Shown here: positions 23,651 to 32,089 of the stretch, in pieces
How positions within the stretch are numbered: position 1 is the first letter of the stretch
How the letters are laid out: each line of letters begins with the position of its first letter
Source of the DNA: 2-12-FULL-60-25 sp003576745
Lineage (GTDB): Bacteria > Patescibacteriota > Patescibacteriia > 2-12-FULL-60-25
Direction: 5' to 3'
Assembly (NCBI GenBank): GCA_030272835.1
Contig: SZOQ01000007.1
Span: 1 to 64,000, forward strand
DNA length: 64,000 nucleotides
Notes under the pieces: model-generated
The model's database searches: none
Told to the model about the DNA's origin: nothing
What the model saw: only the letters and a program-made list of their open reading frames with translations
Made by a program: the position numbers and the translations under genes

Positions 23651-24937
23651 CTACCCCTGCCCGCTCTTCGGCTTCTTCTCCTTATAATACACGCTTCCCT
23701 TCAGGATCTCCGGCAAATAGTCCTGCTTCACGGGTTCGTCAAAGGCGGGATTATACATATAACCTTTGCCATATCCGAGATTCTTCATAAGCTTCGTCGT
23801 GGCGTTCCGAATATGCAATGGCACCGGTGCATTCGGCTTTTGTCTCACATCCTGCGCAGCTGCGCCATAAGCTTCGTAGAGCGCATTGGACTTCGGAGCC
23901 TTTGCTAAATATACCGTGCATTGCGCAAGAATGACATTGCACTCCGGCATACCGAGAAAGTGGCAGGCCTGATAGCAGGCGACGGCCTGTACAAGGGCTT
24001 CCGGATCGGCCATGCCGATATCTTCGGATGCGAAACGAACGAGGCGTCGCGCGACATACAGCGGATCTTCGCCCGCCTCGAGCATGCGCGCAAGCCAGTA
24101 GAGGGCGGCGTTTTCGTCGGAACCGCGCAATGATTTGTGCAGAGCGGAGATGATGTTGTAATGCTCCTCACCTTTTTTGTCGTAGAGATAATGCGAACGC
24201 TGGAACGCATCGTGCAGGCGCTCCGCCGACAGAATGACGGTTCCGTCTTTTTCGCGGGAAGATGCGTTCACGGTGAGTTCCAGAGCATTCAGCGCCGTAC
24301 GCGCATCGCCGTCGGCAAGGGCGAGGAGTTCGTCCATGACGTCGTCGGTAACGCGGACGCGGAGATTCCCGAGACCGCGGACCGTATCGTTCAGTGCGCG
24401 CGCAATGATGGCGCGCATGCCGTCCTCACCTACTTTTTCGAGCACGAACACTTTACACCGGGAAAGAAGTGCGGCATTCATTTCAAAACTTGGATTTTCC
24501 GTTGTCGCGCCGATAAGAATGATGGTGCCGCGCTCGACATGCGGAAGAAAGGCATCCTGCTGCGCTTTATTAAAACGGTGGATCTCATCAATAAAGAGCA
24601 CGGTGCGCTTTCCATGATACCCGAGCTGTATCTCCGCTTCTTTCACTACATTCCTGACCTCCTGAATGCCGCTCGTGACGGCGGAGAGTTCGACAAAATG
24701 GCTTTTGGTCATGCCAGCGATGAGTTTGGCTATCGTGGTTTTTCCGGAACCGGGAGGGCCCCAAAATACCATGGAAGGAATGCAATCTCGTTCAATCAGA
24801 AGGCGGAGCGGCTTTTCCCTCCCGACAAGCGCATCCTGTCCCACGATTTCATCGAAACTCGCCGGCCGTATGCGGTCGGCAAGCGGGGCGAATCCCTTGC
24901 GGCGTTGTTCGGCCGCGGCATCGAAAAGCCCTGGCAT
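23651..24937 (-). CDS. rarA: Replication-associated recombination ATPase RarA (MgsA)
   Basis: A 428-residue AAA+ ATPase of the RarA/MgsA/WRNIP1 family, which acts at stalled replication forks. Visible: FDEIVGQDALVG, Walker A FWGPPGSGKTTIAKL, Walker B VLFIDEIHRFNKAQQDAFLPH, sensor 1 GATTENPSFEMN, and the C-terminal tetramerisation region (FASEDIGMADPEAL; ALYEAYGAAAQDV; NLGYGKGYMYNP). Length is normal. The start at 24937 is chosen because the family begins MPGLF/MxLF just before the conserved region; 49 extra upstream codons lie in repeat-flanking DNA. Confidence 0.96.
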   Translation of the reverse strand: MPGLFDAAAEQRRKGFAPLADRIRPASFDEIVGQDALVGREKPLRLLIERDCIPSMVFWGPPGSGKTTIAKLIAGMTKSHFVELSAVTSGIQEVRNVVKEAEIQLGYHGKRTVLFIDEIHRFNKAQQDAFLPHVERGTIILIGATTENPSFEMNAALLSRCKVFVLEKVGEDGMRAIIARALNDTVRGLGNLRVRVTDDVMDELLALADGDARTALNALELTVNASSREKDGTVILSAERLHDAFQRSHYLYDKKGEEHYNIISALHKSLRGSDENAALYWLARMLEAGEDPLYVARRLVRFASEDIGMADPEALVQAVACYQACHFLGMPECNVILAQCTVYLAKAPKSNALYEAYGAAAQDVRQKPNAPVPLHIRNATTKLMKNLGYGKGYMYNPAFDEPVKQDYLPEILKGSVYYKEKKPKSGQG

Positions 24938-25026
24938 ACCGTATAGAACAAATTTAGAACGGGCGACCGGAAAAAGCAACTGCCTGACGGCGCGAGGGTT
25001 ACGGGGAAGATTACAGATGATGGCTT

Positions 25027-25300
25027 TTGGCAATTGGTGAAAAGGAACAAGCGAGTAGTGAGTGGTTACAGGTTTCGGGCGCAAGGCTCACGGCGCATGG
25101 ACTTTGCACCCTCTACGCCCTACGTCCTACGCAACTCCACCATGGCTCACGACCCATACCTCTCGACCTACGTCCTACGCAACCACGTCCTGCGTACTCT
25201 TTTCGCATCCCGCAACCCGCATACCGTATGGCGCAAGGCTCACGGCTCACGGCCACCCCTCCACTCCCCACTCCCCAATCTTGCGAACCCCCTTGCTAAA
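25027..25300 (+). repeat. Intergenic repeat family, copy 7 (forward)
   Basis: Full-length copy with the order: AATTGGTGAAAAGGAACAAG, GAGTGGTTACAGGTTTCGGG, CCTACGTCCTACGCAACTCC, CGCATCCCGCAACCCGCATA, GGCTCACGGCCACCC, CTCCCCACTCCCC. It fills the gap between rarA and uppS; nothing else is seen in 24938-25295. Confidence 0.85.
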
Positions 25301-25985
25301 CTCCAAACCGTCTTTTCCGAAGCGCATACTCGGCAAGGGCGGCATCAAGTTCCGCTTCATCAAAATCCGGCCAATATTTCTTCGAAAAAAAGAATTCGGA
25401 ATACACAGCCTGCCATGTGAGAAATCCGGAGACGCGTTCTTCCCCGGATGTTCGAATCACCAATTCCGGTTCCGGCATGTCGGGCCAGTACATCCGAGCC
25501 GTGATCGCATCTTCATCAATACGATCCGCGGAAATACCGTCTTCGACGATACGTTTGACGGCATCGACGATTTCATACCGTCCTCCGTAATTGATGCAGA
25601 TGCAAAGCGTTCCCTTTGTGAGATCTTCCGTTTGTTTTTCCGCTTGTTCGATTGCTTCAACGACGGATGCGCGAAGTCCGTCGCGGCGGCCGAGCACGCG
25701 AATGCGCACCCCCCTGCTTTTAAAATGCTCGAGCTCGTTCCGGAGCGCGAATTCGATAAGCTCCATGAGATAGCCGACTTCCTCCTGCGTCCGTTTCCAG
25801 TTTTCCGTGGAGAACGCAAAAACCGTCAGGACTTCGATCCCGCGATCCAAACAGAGATCTCCGATTGTTTTCAGCGTGTCGTAGCCGGCTTTATGTCCCT
25901 GGAGCGTCGGAAGGCCGCGCTCTTTGGCCCATCGCCGGTTCCCATCCATGATAATCGCCAGATGTCGTACGGGTGTTTCGGGCAT
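25296..25985 (-). CDS. uppS: Undecaprenyl diphosphate synthase (cis-prenyltransferase)
   Basis: A 229-residue enzyme that extends farnesyl diphosphate with isopentenyl units to make the C55 lipid carrier for peptidoglycan and surface glycans. Conserved regions I-V are present: AIIMDGNRRWAKERGL, GHKAGYDTLK, TVFAFSTENWKR, CINYGGRYEIVDA and PELVIRTSGEERVSGFLTWQAVYSEFFF. The length is at the short end of normal. It stands alone on the minus strand between repeat DNA and the Cys-rich protein gene. Confidence 0.96.
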   Translation of the reverse strand: MPETPVRHLAIIMDGNRRWAKERGLPTLQGHKAGYDTLKTIGDLCLDRGIEVLTVFAFSTENWKRTQEEVGYLMELIEFALRNELEHFKSRGVRIRVLGRRDGLRASVVEAIEQAEKQTEDLTKGTLCICINYGGRYEIVDAVKRIVEDGISADRIDEDAITARMYWPDMPEPELVIRTSGEERVSGFLTWQAVYSEFFFSKKYWPDFDEAELDAALAEYALRKRRFGV

Positions 25986-26081
25986 ACGAGAAGCGGAGCA
26001 AGTGTACGCGTTTTCAGTCCTACGGTCAATCGGGTCGCAAAGCCACGGCCCTTCCGGGACGCGGTTATTGAGGCGTATTGA

Positions 26082-27053
26082 TTAGGGAGAGGAATTCAAT
26101 GCTGCCTGTTCTGCCGCAAAGGACGGGGGGAAAGAATTTACCGTCTCAAAATGCGGCATTGCCGACTGGCATTCCACAAAACATTCCTGTCGTGCACGGC
26201 TACAGGCTCCCCGCCCTTCCGCATCGCCTTCGGCTATGGCAAGGCAGGTGTTCCGCGCTTCCGCGCATCGCGCTGCACAGGAAGCGCGCGTTTCCGACGG
26301 TTTCAGCAAACCGAGTCTGAAAAGCATAGTGTCGTCGCATACAGCAGTGTTGCACTGTTCAGCTCTTGTGCGACAGGCATCCTGCAGAACTACATTGTAT
26401 TGCGATCCCGCAAGGCAGGCGCTAAGACCGATCCCGCATTGCGCATGGCATAACGCAGGAGGAATTTGTTCGATATTGCCGCCTCCGCCGCCGCATCGAT
26501 CCAGGCATGCAAGATTTTTTCCACGGCAAAGAGCGAGGGCCTCCTCATCGTCCTGTGACGACTGTATGCATCCGTCAAGCTCCACTCCGCATGAGACCTC
26601 GCAACGGACCGCCGGCTCCGCGGAAGGACTGCAGGCCGACGCGCATTTCTGATACGAAGATCCGCAGGAAGCCAAGCCCTCATCCGTCCGATAGACGATC
26701 AGCGCATCTGTTGCCGACGTTTTATTGTCCTCGAATTCCGCGCGCAATGCAGAAAAACGAATTTCCTGGCATTGGCGCAGGGCGTCACGGCATGCGCGCA
26801 AGCATTCCGGTATCCCGTTCTGGAATGTCTCGCGCCGAATAGGGACATGCTCCGTCGACTCGGCTGCTGTATACGCCAAGGTAGAAGAAATACGAACTTC
26901 CGGCGCCTCCGTTGCGCCGGCCAGAGAAGCGAACACGAGGATGGGCGCAACCACGACAGCGACTAGCATGAGCATGATGGTGGGAAAAGAAAATGACACC
27001 CGGTGCCCCGTGGCGCGAATGCTCCTGCTCCGAGATCCTGCTTTGGCAGGCAT
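26082..27053 (-). CDS. Secreted protein of four mirrored C-x3-C-x6-C / C-x6-C-x3-C hairpin repeats
   Basis: A 323-residue protein with a long N-terminal signal/anchor (IMLMLVAVVVAPILVFASLAGA) and then four repeats, each a half-pattern C-x3-C-x6-C followed by its mirror C-x6-C-x3-C. Examples: RCEVSCGVELDGC with LCRGKNLACLDRC; LCHAQCGIGLSAC with ACRTRAEQCNTAVC (one residue longer at the end); SCAARCAEARNTC with ACSRARQECFVEC. In repeats 2-4 exactly 13 residues join the halves; in repeat 1 there are 34. The spacing fits pairs of helices stapled by disulfides. I recognise no family. The start is uncertain (27053 chosen; 27074 possible). An extended -10 TGGTATACT lies at about 27058-27067. Confidence 0.75.
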   Translation of the reverse strand: MPAKAGSRSRSIRATGHRVSFSFPTIMLMLVAVVVAPILVFASLAGATEAPEVRISSTLAYTAAESTEHVPIRRETFQNGIPECLRACRDALRQCQEIRFSALRAEFEDNKTSATDALIVYRTDEGLASCGSSYQKCASACSPSAEPAVRCEVSCGVELDGCIQSSQDDEEALALCRGKNLACLDRCGGGGGNIEQIPPALCHAQCGIGLSACLAGSQYNVVLQDACRTRAEQCNTAVCDDTMLFRLGLLKPSETRASCAARCAEARNTCLAIAEGDAEGRGACSRARQECFVECQSAMPHFETVNSFPPSFAAEQAALNSSP

Positions 27054-27150
27054 AGAAAAAGTATACCACGTCATGGCGGCGAACAGATTGTCATTTTTTC
27101 CGTCCTCTGATACGCTCCGCCAAACCCAGAGAGAAATTGTATCATCGCAT

Positions 27151-27227
27151 CGGGCTATAGCGCAGTTGGCTAGCGCGCCACGTTCGGGACGTGGAGGTCG
27201 TGGGTTCAAGTCCCACTAGCCCGACCA
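27151..27227 (+). tRNA. tRNA-Pro (anticodon CGG)
   Basis: 77 bases with encoded CCA. Acceptor CGGGCTA/TAGCCCG, anticodon arm CCACG-TTCGGGA-CGTGG, T-arm GTGGG-TTCAAGT-CCCAC, discriminator A. Confidence 0.96.
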
Positions 27228-27229
27228 GG

Positions 27230-27258
27230 AAAAAGCACTGAGATCGTCAGTGCTTTTT
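27230..27258. terminator. Terminator after tRNA-Pro
   Basis: Perfect 12-bp stem AAAAAGCACTGA / TCAGTGCTTTTT with loop GATCG, two bases past the tRNA. Confidence 0.92.
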
Positions 27259-27422
27259 GATACGCGCGTCCCGGTTTCGCCAAGAACGTCGTAGCGCCTC
27301 CCGCTCATGGCAGAAGGAGCGCTCACCCGCATTCTACGAAAACATGGGGCGTGCCGCCCCCTACTTCCCACTTCCCGCTTTCCCTCTTCCCCGATTGTTC
27401 CGTGCGGATGTTTCAGATGAAA

Positions 27423-27449
27423 AGAGCGGAGCTTGTGTGCTCCGCTCAT
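27423..27449 (-). terminator. Terminator of the 37-residue acidic protein gene
   Basis: Stem GAGCGGAGC / GCTCCGCTC followed by TTTT on the minus strand, 12 bases after the stop. Confidence 0.8.
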
Positions 27450-27460
27450 GCGGGACGGGA

Positions 27461-27574
27461 CTATTCCGTGTCCTCGTCTCCGGCCTCTTCTTCGCCCTCC
27501 TCGCCGCCTTCTTCCGCGTCCGCATCACCCATCATGTCGTCGTCGGAAGAGTCGAAGTCGTCGTCGAACCACAT
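27461..27574 (-). CDS. 37-residue acidic small protein (MWFDDDFD...)
   Basis: ATG at 27574 encodes MWFDDDFDSSDDDMMGD followed by a Glu/Gly run (EEGGEEGEEEAGDED) and a stop at 27461. Nearly every residue is acidic or small, with almost no positive charge. It sits just before an intrinsic terminator. It resembles the neighbouring 50-residue protein in its start (M-[WL]-FDD), size and strand, which argues that both are real and related. Function unknown; acidic tails of this type often bind basic proteins (general inference). Confidence 0.65.
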   Translation of the reverse strand: MWFDDDFDSSDDDMMGDADAEEGGEEGEEEAGDEDTE

Positions 27575-27663
27575 AGGTCGATCCGATGATATTAAGAGTT
27601 AACTGTAACGGCGGAATCCTAAAATCCTGCACAAATGACGTCAAGAAAACCTGTGAATAAGTA

Positions 27664-27697
27664 CAAACAAAAAGAGCCCCGTCAAACGCGGCTCTTT
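27664..27697 (-). terminator. Terminator of the 50-residue acidic protein gene
   Basis: Minus strand stem AAAGAGCC / GGCTCTTT, loop about 11 bases, followed by T-rich sequence. Confidence 0.75.
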
Positions 27698-27709
27698 CGG
27701 GTCCCGGTC

Positions 27710-27862
27710 CTACATGGACGGGGCGTCGCCGGAAGGCTCTTCACCACCTTCGGCAGGAGCTTCCGGAGCTTCTTCTGGTGCAGGCGCGCCGCCTTCTGCC
27801 GGCTGATCGCCCGCCGGCATGTCGCTGCCGGGTGCACCCTGTGGCATGTCGTCAAACAACAT
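27710..27862 (-). CDS. 50-residue acidic, Ala/Pro-rich small protein (MLFDDMP...)
   Basis: ATG at 27862 encodes MLFDDMPQGAPGSDMPAGDQ, then a Glu/Ala/Pro-rich tail, stopping at 27710. A classical promoter (27898-27926) precedes it and an intrinsic terminator follows, so it is a complete small transcription unit. It shares the M-[WL]-FDD start and acidic character with the 37-residue protein 135 bases downstream; the pair looks like a tandem duplication. No basic or hydrophobic segment, hence soluble. Function unknown. Confidence 0.7.
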   Translation of the reverse strand: MLFDDMPQGAPGSDMPAGDQPAEGGAPAPEEAPEAPAEGGEEPSGDAPSM

Positions 27863-27897
27863 AACAATTGTCACATGGGTTAAGAATTAGTTGGTCG

Positions 27898-27926
27898 AGA
27901 ATACCTGCACAGGAAAAATGGGTCAA
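27898..27926 (-). promoter_or_regulatory. Promoter of the small acidic protein gene
   Basis: Minus strand TTGACC, 17-base spacer, TATTCT; the predicted start lies about 30 bases before ATG 27862. A second TTGACA lies just upstream at about 27932. Confidence 0.6.
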
Positions 27927-27970
27927 GATTTTTGTCAACCGTTTCCCTGGCCTTGTCCAAATAATTCGGC

Positions 27971-27976
27971 TACGCT
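27971..27976 (+). promoter_or_regulatory. -10-like box (leaderless) for the Nudix gene
   Basis: GGCTACGCT with six bases to ATG 27983. The same GCTACGCT-6-ATG arrangement occurs before ATG 34762. Confidence 0.45.
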
Positions 27977-27982
27977 CCTGCC

Positions 27983-28393
27983 ATGGGCAATTCGCGGCCG
28001 AAGGTCGGCGTAGGCGCCATCATCCTCCATGAGGGTAAGGTCCTCATGCAAAAACGACGGAATGCGCACGGAGACGGCACATGGAGCTTTCCGGGCGGTC
28101 ATCTTGAGTTTGGAGAGACGCCGGAAGCCTGCGCGGCACGCGAGGTCATGGAGGAGCTAAACTGCCGTATTCGCCGCGCACGACGAGGTCCGTTTACGAA
28201 CGACGTGTTCGCAAGAGAAGGTAGGCACTATATCACGATCTTCGTACTGGCCGAATATGATTCCGGCGACATCCGTATTATGGAGCCGGATAAAACCGAG
28301 GCCTGGCAATGGGCCTCGTGGGAGGAGATGCCGCGACCTCGCTTTCTTCCCATTGAGAATCTGCTCGCACAGGGGTTTTCGCCGTTCAGGTAG
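27983..28393 (+). CDS. Nudix hydrolase
   Basis: A 136-residue Nudix protein that should hydrolyse a nucleoside diphosphate linked to another group. The Nudix box GGHLEFGETPEACAAREVMEEL matches GX5EX7REUXEEXGU, with the final Gly position as Asn. The N-terminal VGVGAIILHEGKVLMQKRR and WSFPGG are typical of the MutT/NUDT-like branch (closest in style to NUDT15/dNTP-cleaning enzymes). Substrate unknown. It lies just before the alkylation-repair fusion gene, which would fit a nucleotide-pool or damage role (context inference). Confidence 0.92.
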   Translation: MGNSRPKVGVGAIILHEGKVLMQKRRNAHGDGTWSFPGGHLEFGETPEACAAREVMEELNCRIRRARRGPFTNDVFAREGRHYITIFVLAEYDSGDIRIMEPDKTEAWQWASWEEMPRPRFLPIENLLAQGFSPFR

Positions 28394-28513
28394 GCCGGTA
28401 GATTGTATGAACGCAGTTCACTGGTCTGTGGGTTGCTCTGCCGAACATTCGTAACAGAGCGCCACGGCAAAGGGACAAACGGACCCATGAACGTCGGACC
28501 TGCGTCTACCTGC

Positions 28514-29407
28514 ATGACGAATACCGAAATCGTTTTTCGCATCGTTTCCCACATCCCGATGGGGTGCGTTTTGACATACGCCGATGTCGCACGGCTCGCG
28601 GGCATGAAGAGTCCGCGCGTCATCGGGAATATTCTTCATACGAATCAAGACCCGGTCGCAGTCCCCTGCCATCGCATCGTGAACGCATCCGGACGCGTGT
28701 CGGATGCCTACTCGATGGGAGGCGCGAAGATACAGCAAACCAGACTGCGTGACGAAGGAGTACGGATGCACGGATTACGTGCGAATCTCGCGCAACGGTG
28801 GAAGCCCTCCAAAGAATACGCGTCCTATCTTCGCCTGCTTCGCCGGTTCGGAGATCCAGGACCCTGGCCATGGTTCGGAAAAGATCGGCCGCATACGCCC
28901 GATGAAATCGCCATAGGCGCCATTCTCACACAAAACACGAGCTGGCGGAATGTCGAACAAGCGCTCGTAAACCTCCGCCGCGAGGGTGTCGAGACGCTTT
29001 CTGCCATCCCAAGGTTCTCCGAGCGCCGCTTGCAGGAACTCATACGTCCGTCCGGCTTCTTCAATCAAAAAGCGGACAGATTAAAACGTTTTGCCGCATG
29101 GATCGACAGAGAATATTCCTCGCTCGAGCATTTCCTGCAACTCCCCGTCTTACGCGCGCGTGCCGAGCTTTTATCCTTCAAGGGCATCGGCCGGGAAACG
29201 GCGGACACCATTCTCCTGTATTGCGGCACAAATCCCATCTTTGTGATCGACGCATATGCAAAACGATTTTCGACTGCCCTGAATCTTTCCCCAGAGACGG
29301 CTTACGAATCCCTTCAGACGCATTTCATGGACAGGCTCCCGACGCACCTGGGGCTTTTTCGAGAATATCACGCCCTGATCATTGCCTGGGGGCAATCCGA
29401 AAAATAA
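28514..29407 (+). CDS. Fusion: alkyltransferase (MGMT) DNA-binding domain + HhH-GPD glycosylase (MagIII-like)
   Basis: A 297-residue two-domain repair protein. Residues about 1-80 are an MGMT/ATL-type domain (IVSHIPMGCVLTYADVARLAG; VAVPCHRIVNASGRVSDAYS), keeping the PCHR cysteine that in MGMT accepts alkyl groups. Residues about 95-297 are a helix-hairpin-helix GPD domain (IAIGAILTQNTSWRNVEQAL; LLSFKGIGRETADTILLYCG; VIDAYAKRFS). The catalytic Asp is kept, while the endonuclease III lyase Lys is Glu (GRETAD), as in MagIII-type 3-methyladenine glycosylases. It probably detects or repairs both O6-alkylguanine and N-alkylpurines. Starts at 28403 and 28487 are also possible. Confidence 0.88.
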   Translation: MTNTEIVFRIVSHIPMGCVLTYADVARLAGMKSPRVIGNILHTNQDPVAVPCHRIVNASGRVSDAYSMGGAKIQQTRLRDEGVRMHGLRANLAQRWKPSKEYASYLRLLRRFGDPGPWPWFGKDRPHTPDEIAIGAILTQNTSWRNVEQALVNLRREGVETLSAIPRFSERRLQELIRPSGFFNQKADRLKRFAAWIDREYSSLEHFLQLPVLRARAELLSFKGIGRETADTILLYCGTNPIFVIDAYAKRFSTALNLSPETAYESLQTHFMDRLPTHLGLFREYHALIIAWGQSEK

Positions 29408-29429
29408 AAACGCGGCTGAATGGGCCGCG
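29404..29429 (-). terminator. Terminator of the DEAD-box helicase gene
   Basis: Minus strand CGCGGC / GCCGCG stem followed by TTTTTATTTTT; overlaps the stop of the convergent gene. Confidence 0.8.
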
Positions 29430-29461
29430 CGAGCAAAGCGCCTTTTGTATTGGACGAATGC

Positions 29462-30679
29462 CTATTGCCACCTGCGACGACGCGGGCCTCCCGCCTGCCT
29501 TTTCTGTGGATGCGGATAACGCGGCTTTTCGGCAATCGGGGCGCGATGCGGCGGAAGCAACGGAAGATTCTTTTTTGGAAGCGCGGCGCGGATGAGCCGT
29601 TCAATAGCGCGTACATCGCCCATTTGGTCCGGCGTTGCAAAAGAAATGGCGCGTCCTTCGCGGCCGGCGCGTCCGGTTCGTCCGATGCGATGAACGTAGT
29701 CCTCGGCATTGTCCGGAAGATCGAAATTAATCACGAGTTCGATGCCGGTAACATCGATACCGCGCGCCGCGATGTCAGTAGCCACGAGAACGCGATATTT
29801 TCCCGTTTTAAATCCGTCGAGAGCTTCACGTCGTTGCGCAAGCGACCGATTTGAGTGGATTTCCGCGGCCTTATGCCCCATGGCGCGTACAGCGCGGGCA
29901 ATTTTTTTGGCGCCATGTTTGGTCCGTGAAAAGACGAGCACGGATCCGCGGTATTCTCCGAGCAATCGGTCAAGCAGGCGCGGCTTATCCTCTTTTCGGA
30001 CGACATATAATTCTTGACTGACGCGTTCGGCGGCCGTGCCGGAGCGCGCGATTTCCACCCGGACAGGGAGCTTCATATGTCCCGCCGCGATCCGCGCAAT
30101 CTCTCCGGGCATCGTCGCGGAAAACAGCATGGTTTGGCGATCTTTCGGAACCGCAAGGAGTATTCTGTTTATTTGCGGAGCAAAACCCATATCGAGCATC
30201 CTATCTGCCTCATCCAGCACCAGAACCTTCACTTCGTGTAATTTGATGGTCTTCTGCTCCAGATGATCGATGAGGCGGCCGGGCGTTGCAATAATGACAT
30301 GCGGATTTTTCTTGATGTGCTGCATCTGCACATGCATGGACGCGCCGCCGATGAGAACGGCGGTGCGCAAACCAATGGGCCGTCCGATTTTCTGGAACGT
30401 TTCGTCAACCTGCAAGGCAAGTTCCCGCGTGGGCAGGATGACAAGGCCGCGACCCTTTGTTTGCGCGAGTCGCTGAATCATGGGAATGCCGAATGCGAGA
30501 GTCTTTCCGGTTCCTGTCTGCGCGATTCCAATAAGGTCCTTCCCCTCAATGGCAACGGGAATGGATTTTTGCTGGATCGGCGTGGGCGTCGCGTATTTCA
30601 AATGATCCAATATCTCAAGCAATTTCGGGGCAATACCGAGCCCGTAAAAAATTGGTGTGGTGGAGAATTGTTTGTGCAT
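29462..30679 (-). CDS. DEAD-box RNA helicase (RhlE-type)
   Basis: A 405-residue ATP-dependent RNA helicase. All core motifs are visible: Q-motif YATPTPIQQKSIPVAIEG, motif I AQTGTGKT, PTRELALQ, TPGRLIDHL, motif II VLDEADRMLDMGF, motif III SATMP, motif V ATDIAARGIDV and motif VI HRIGRTGRAGREG. A short basic tail (KRQAGGPRRRRWQ) follows, as in RhlE. The start at 30679 is chosen because it precedes the Q-motif by the usual distance; upstream in-frame codons to 31177 overlap the divergent gene. It likely works in ribosome assembly or RNA turnover. Confidence 0.96.
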   Translation of the reverse strand: MHKQFSTTPIFYGLGIAPKLLEILDHLKYATPTPIQQKSIPVAIEGKDLIGIAQTGTGKTLAFGIPMIQRLAQTKGRGLVILPTRELALQVDETFQKIGRPIGLRTAVLIGGASMHVQMQHIKKNPHVIIATPGRLIDHLEQKTIKLHEVKVLVLDEADRMLDMGFAPQINRILLAVPKDRQTMLFSATMPGEIARIAAGHMKLPVRVEIARSGTAAERVSQELYVVRKEDKPRLLDRLLGEYRGSVLVFSRTKHGAKKIARAVRAMGHKAAEIHSNRSLAQRREALDGFKTGKYRVLVATDIAARGIDVTGIELVINFDLPDNAEDYVHRIGRTGRAGREGRAISFATPDQMGDVRAIERLIRAALPKKNLPLLPPHRAPIAEKPRYPHPQKRQAGGPRRRRWQ

Positions 30680-30934
30680 TCGGGTTGGTCTCGGATAGAT
30701 AGCTTCCGCGGGATCCGTCGGCTCTTCGGAAGAAGTATCTGCTGAAATGACGCGTTCGTCAATGCACTTATGCGAACTTCTATGGAGCGTGCCGTTCGGG
30801 CAACGTCCTGAAATACAAACCACGTCGCACGCGCATGTCCCTGATCCGTTGCCCGATCCGACGCGGCAAGACTCCTTGACGAACCCTGCAAAGTACGCCA
30901 TTCTCTTCCTTCCCCTTTGCGTGTCCGCTAGTCT

Positions 30935-32089
30935 ATGCCAATGCGATTCGTCCGCGACACTCAGATGACATTCGCCTTCATCGGTGCGGCGCTCCTCGTG
31001 CCGGTTTTTGCGTTCGCACAGGACTCGGGGCCGACCATCAATAACACCTCGTACGGAACCTATGAATCCGCTCGCGTGTTGGACGTGCGTATTGAATCGA
31101 TCGGCACGGAACAAGGCGCCGCACAAAAGGAAGTCTACGATATTGAATTCAGGAGCGGGAGTCGTAAAGGCGCGCATCAGACGATTTCTAGCGACGTGGA
31201 ATCAAATCCCTACCAAATCGATCCGAAGCCGGGAGACTCCGTGGTCGTACTGATCCAGCCGAGCGACCAAGGAGACCAGTACTATCTGGAGGGATTCGAC
31301 AGGCGATTTCCGCTCAGCCTGCTCATTGCCCTCTTTGTCCTTACCTTGTTCGTGCTTGCGGGCTGGCAGGGACTCAAAGTCGCCGTATCGATTATTCTTT
31401 CCGTTCTCATTATCGGGTGGGTGCTCATTCCTTCCTTTTTGCAGGGGGCGAATCCAGTTCCCATCGCCATGGCGTTGTCGACGATTCTGATTTTTCTGAC
31501 GACGGGAATGTCTGTGGGATGGAACCGCAAAGCGGCGGTCACGGCGATCGGCAGCCTTGGCGGCGTTATTGTCGCCTATTTCATTTCCCTGATCTTCAGC
31601 GACTGGTCGCATTTGTCCGGGCTCTCGACAGAAGATGACCGGCTCTTTTTCAGCCAAAACCCCAATCTGAATCCGCGCGGATTGTTATTCGCCGGGATTA
31701 TCGTTGCCGCCATGGGCGTTGTGGAGGACGTGGCCGTCTCCATCGCCTCTGGCGTCGCAGAAGTATCGAAAGTGAATCGACATCTGACGTTCAAGGAGCT
31801 GTTCCGCGCAGGCATGGTGGTTGGCAAAGACCACATGAGCGCGCTCGCGAATACGCTCGTGTTCGCGTACGTGGGCGGATCGCTGTCAACGCTTCTCCTC
31901 TATACACAGTACGGCGGATCATGGCTTAAATTTTTGAATTTCGATGCGGTCACGGACGAAGTCATTCGTTCCATGGCTGGCACCATCGGCTTGGTGTTTA
32001 CCGTTCCTATTACGGCGCTCCTTGCCGCGTGGTTCGCCTTCAAAGGGAATGCGCGCGCAAAAGCAAAAACGCTCGTTCACCATCAATAA
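30935..32089 (+). CDS. YibE/F-like multi-pass membrane protein
   Basis: A 384-residue protein of the YibE/F family. An N-terminal signal sequence (TFAFIGAALLVPVFAFAQ) precedes an extracytoplasmic beta domain (about 30-120), then seven or so helices beginning PLSLLIALFVLTLFVLAGWQGL. Family marks are the ILIFLTTGMSVGWNRKAAVTAIGSLGG and AAMGVVEDVAVSIASGVAEV segments and MVVGKDHMSALANTLVFAYVG. The role is unknown; a transporter or regulator of export is suspected for the family. Met at 30965 would start directly at the signal sequence and may be the true start. It is divergent from the DEAD helicase. Confidence 0.88.
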   Translation: MPMRFVRDTQMTFAFIGAALLVPVFAFAQDSGPTINNTSYGTYESARVLDVRIESIGTEQGAAQKEVYDIEFRSGSRKGAHQTISSDVESNPYQIDPKPGDSVVVLIQPSDQGDQYYLEGFDRRFPLSLLIALFVLTLFVLAGWQGLKVAVSIILSVLIIGWVLIPSFLQGANPVPIAMALSTILIFLTTGMSVGWNRKAAVTAIGSLGGVIVAYFISLIFSDWSHLSGLSTEDDRLFFSQNPNLNPRGLLFAGIIVAAMGVVEDVAVSIASGVAEVSKVNRHLTFKELFRAGMVVGKDHMSALANTLVFAYVGGSLSTLLLYTQYGGSWLKFLNFDAVTDEVIRSMAGTIGLVFTVPITALLAAWFAFKGNARAKAKTLVHHQ

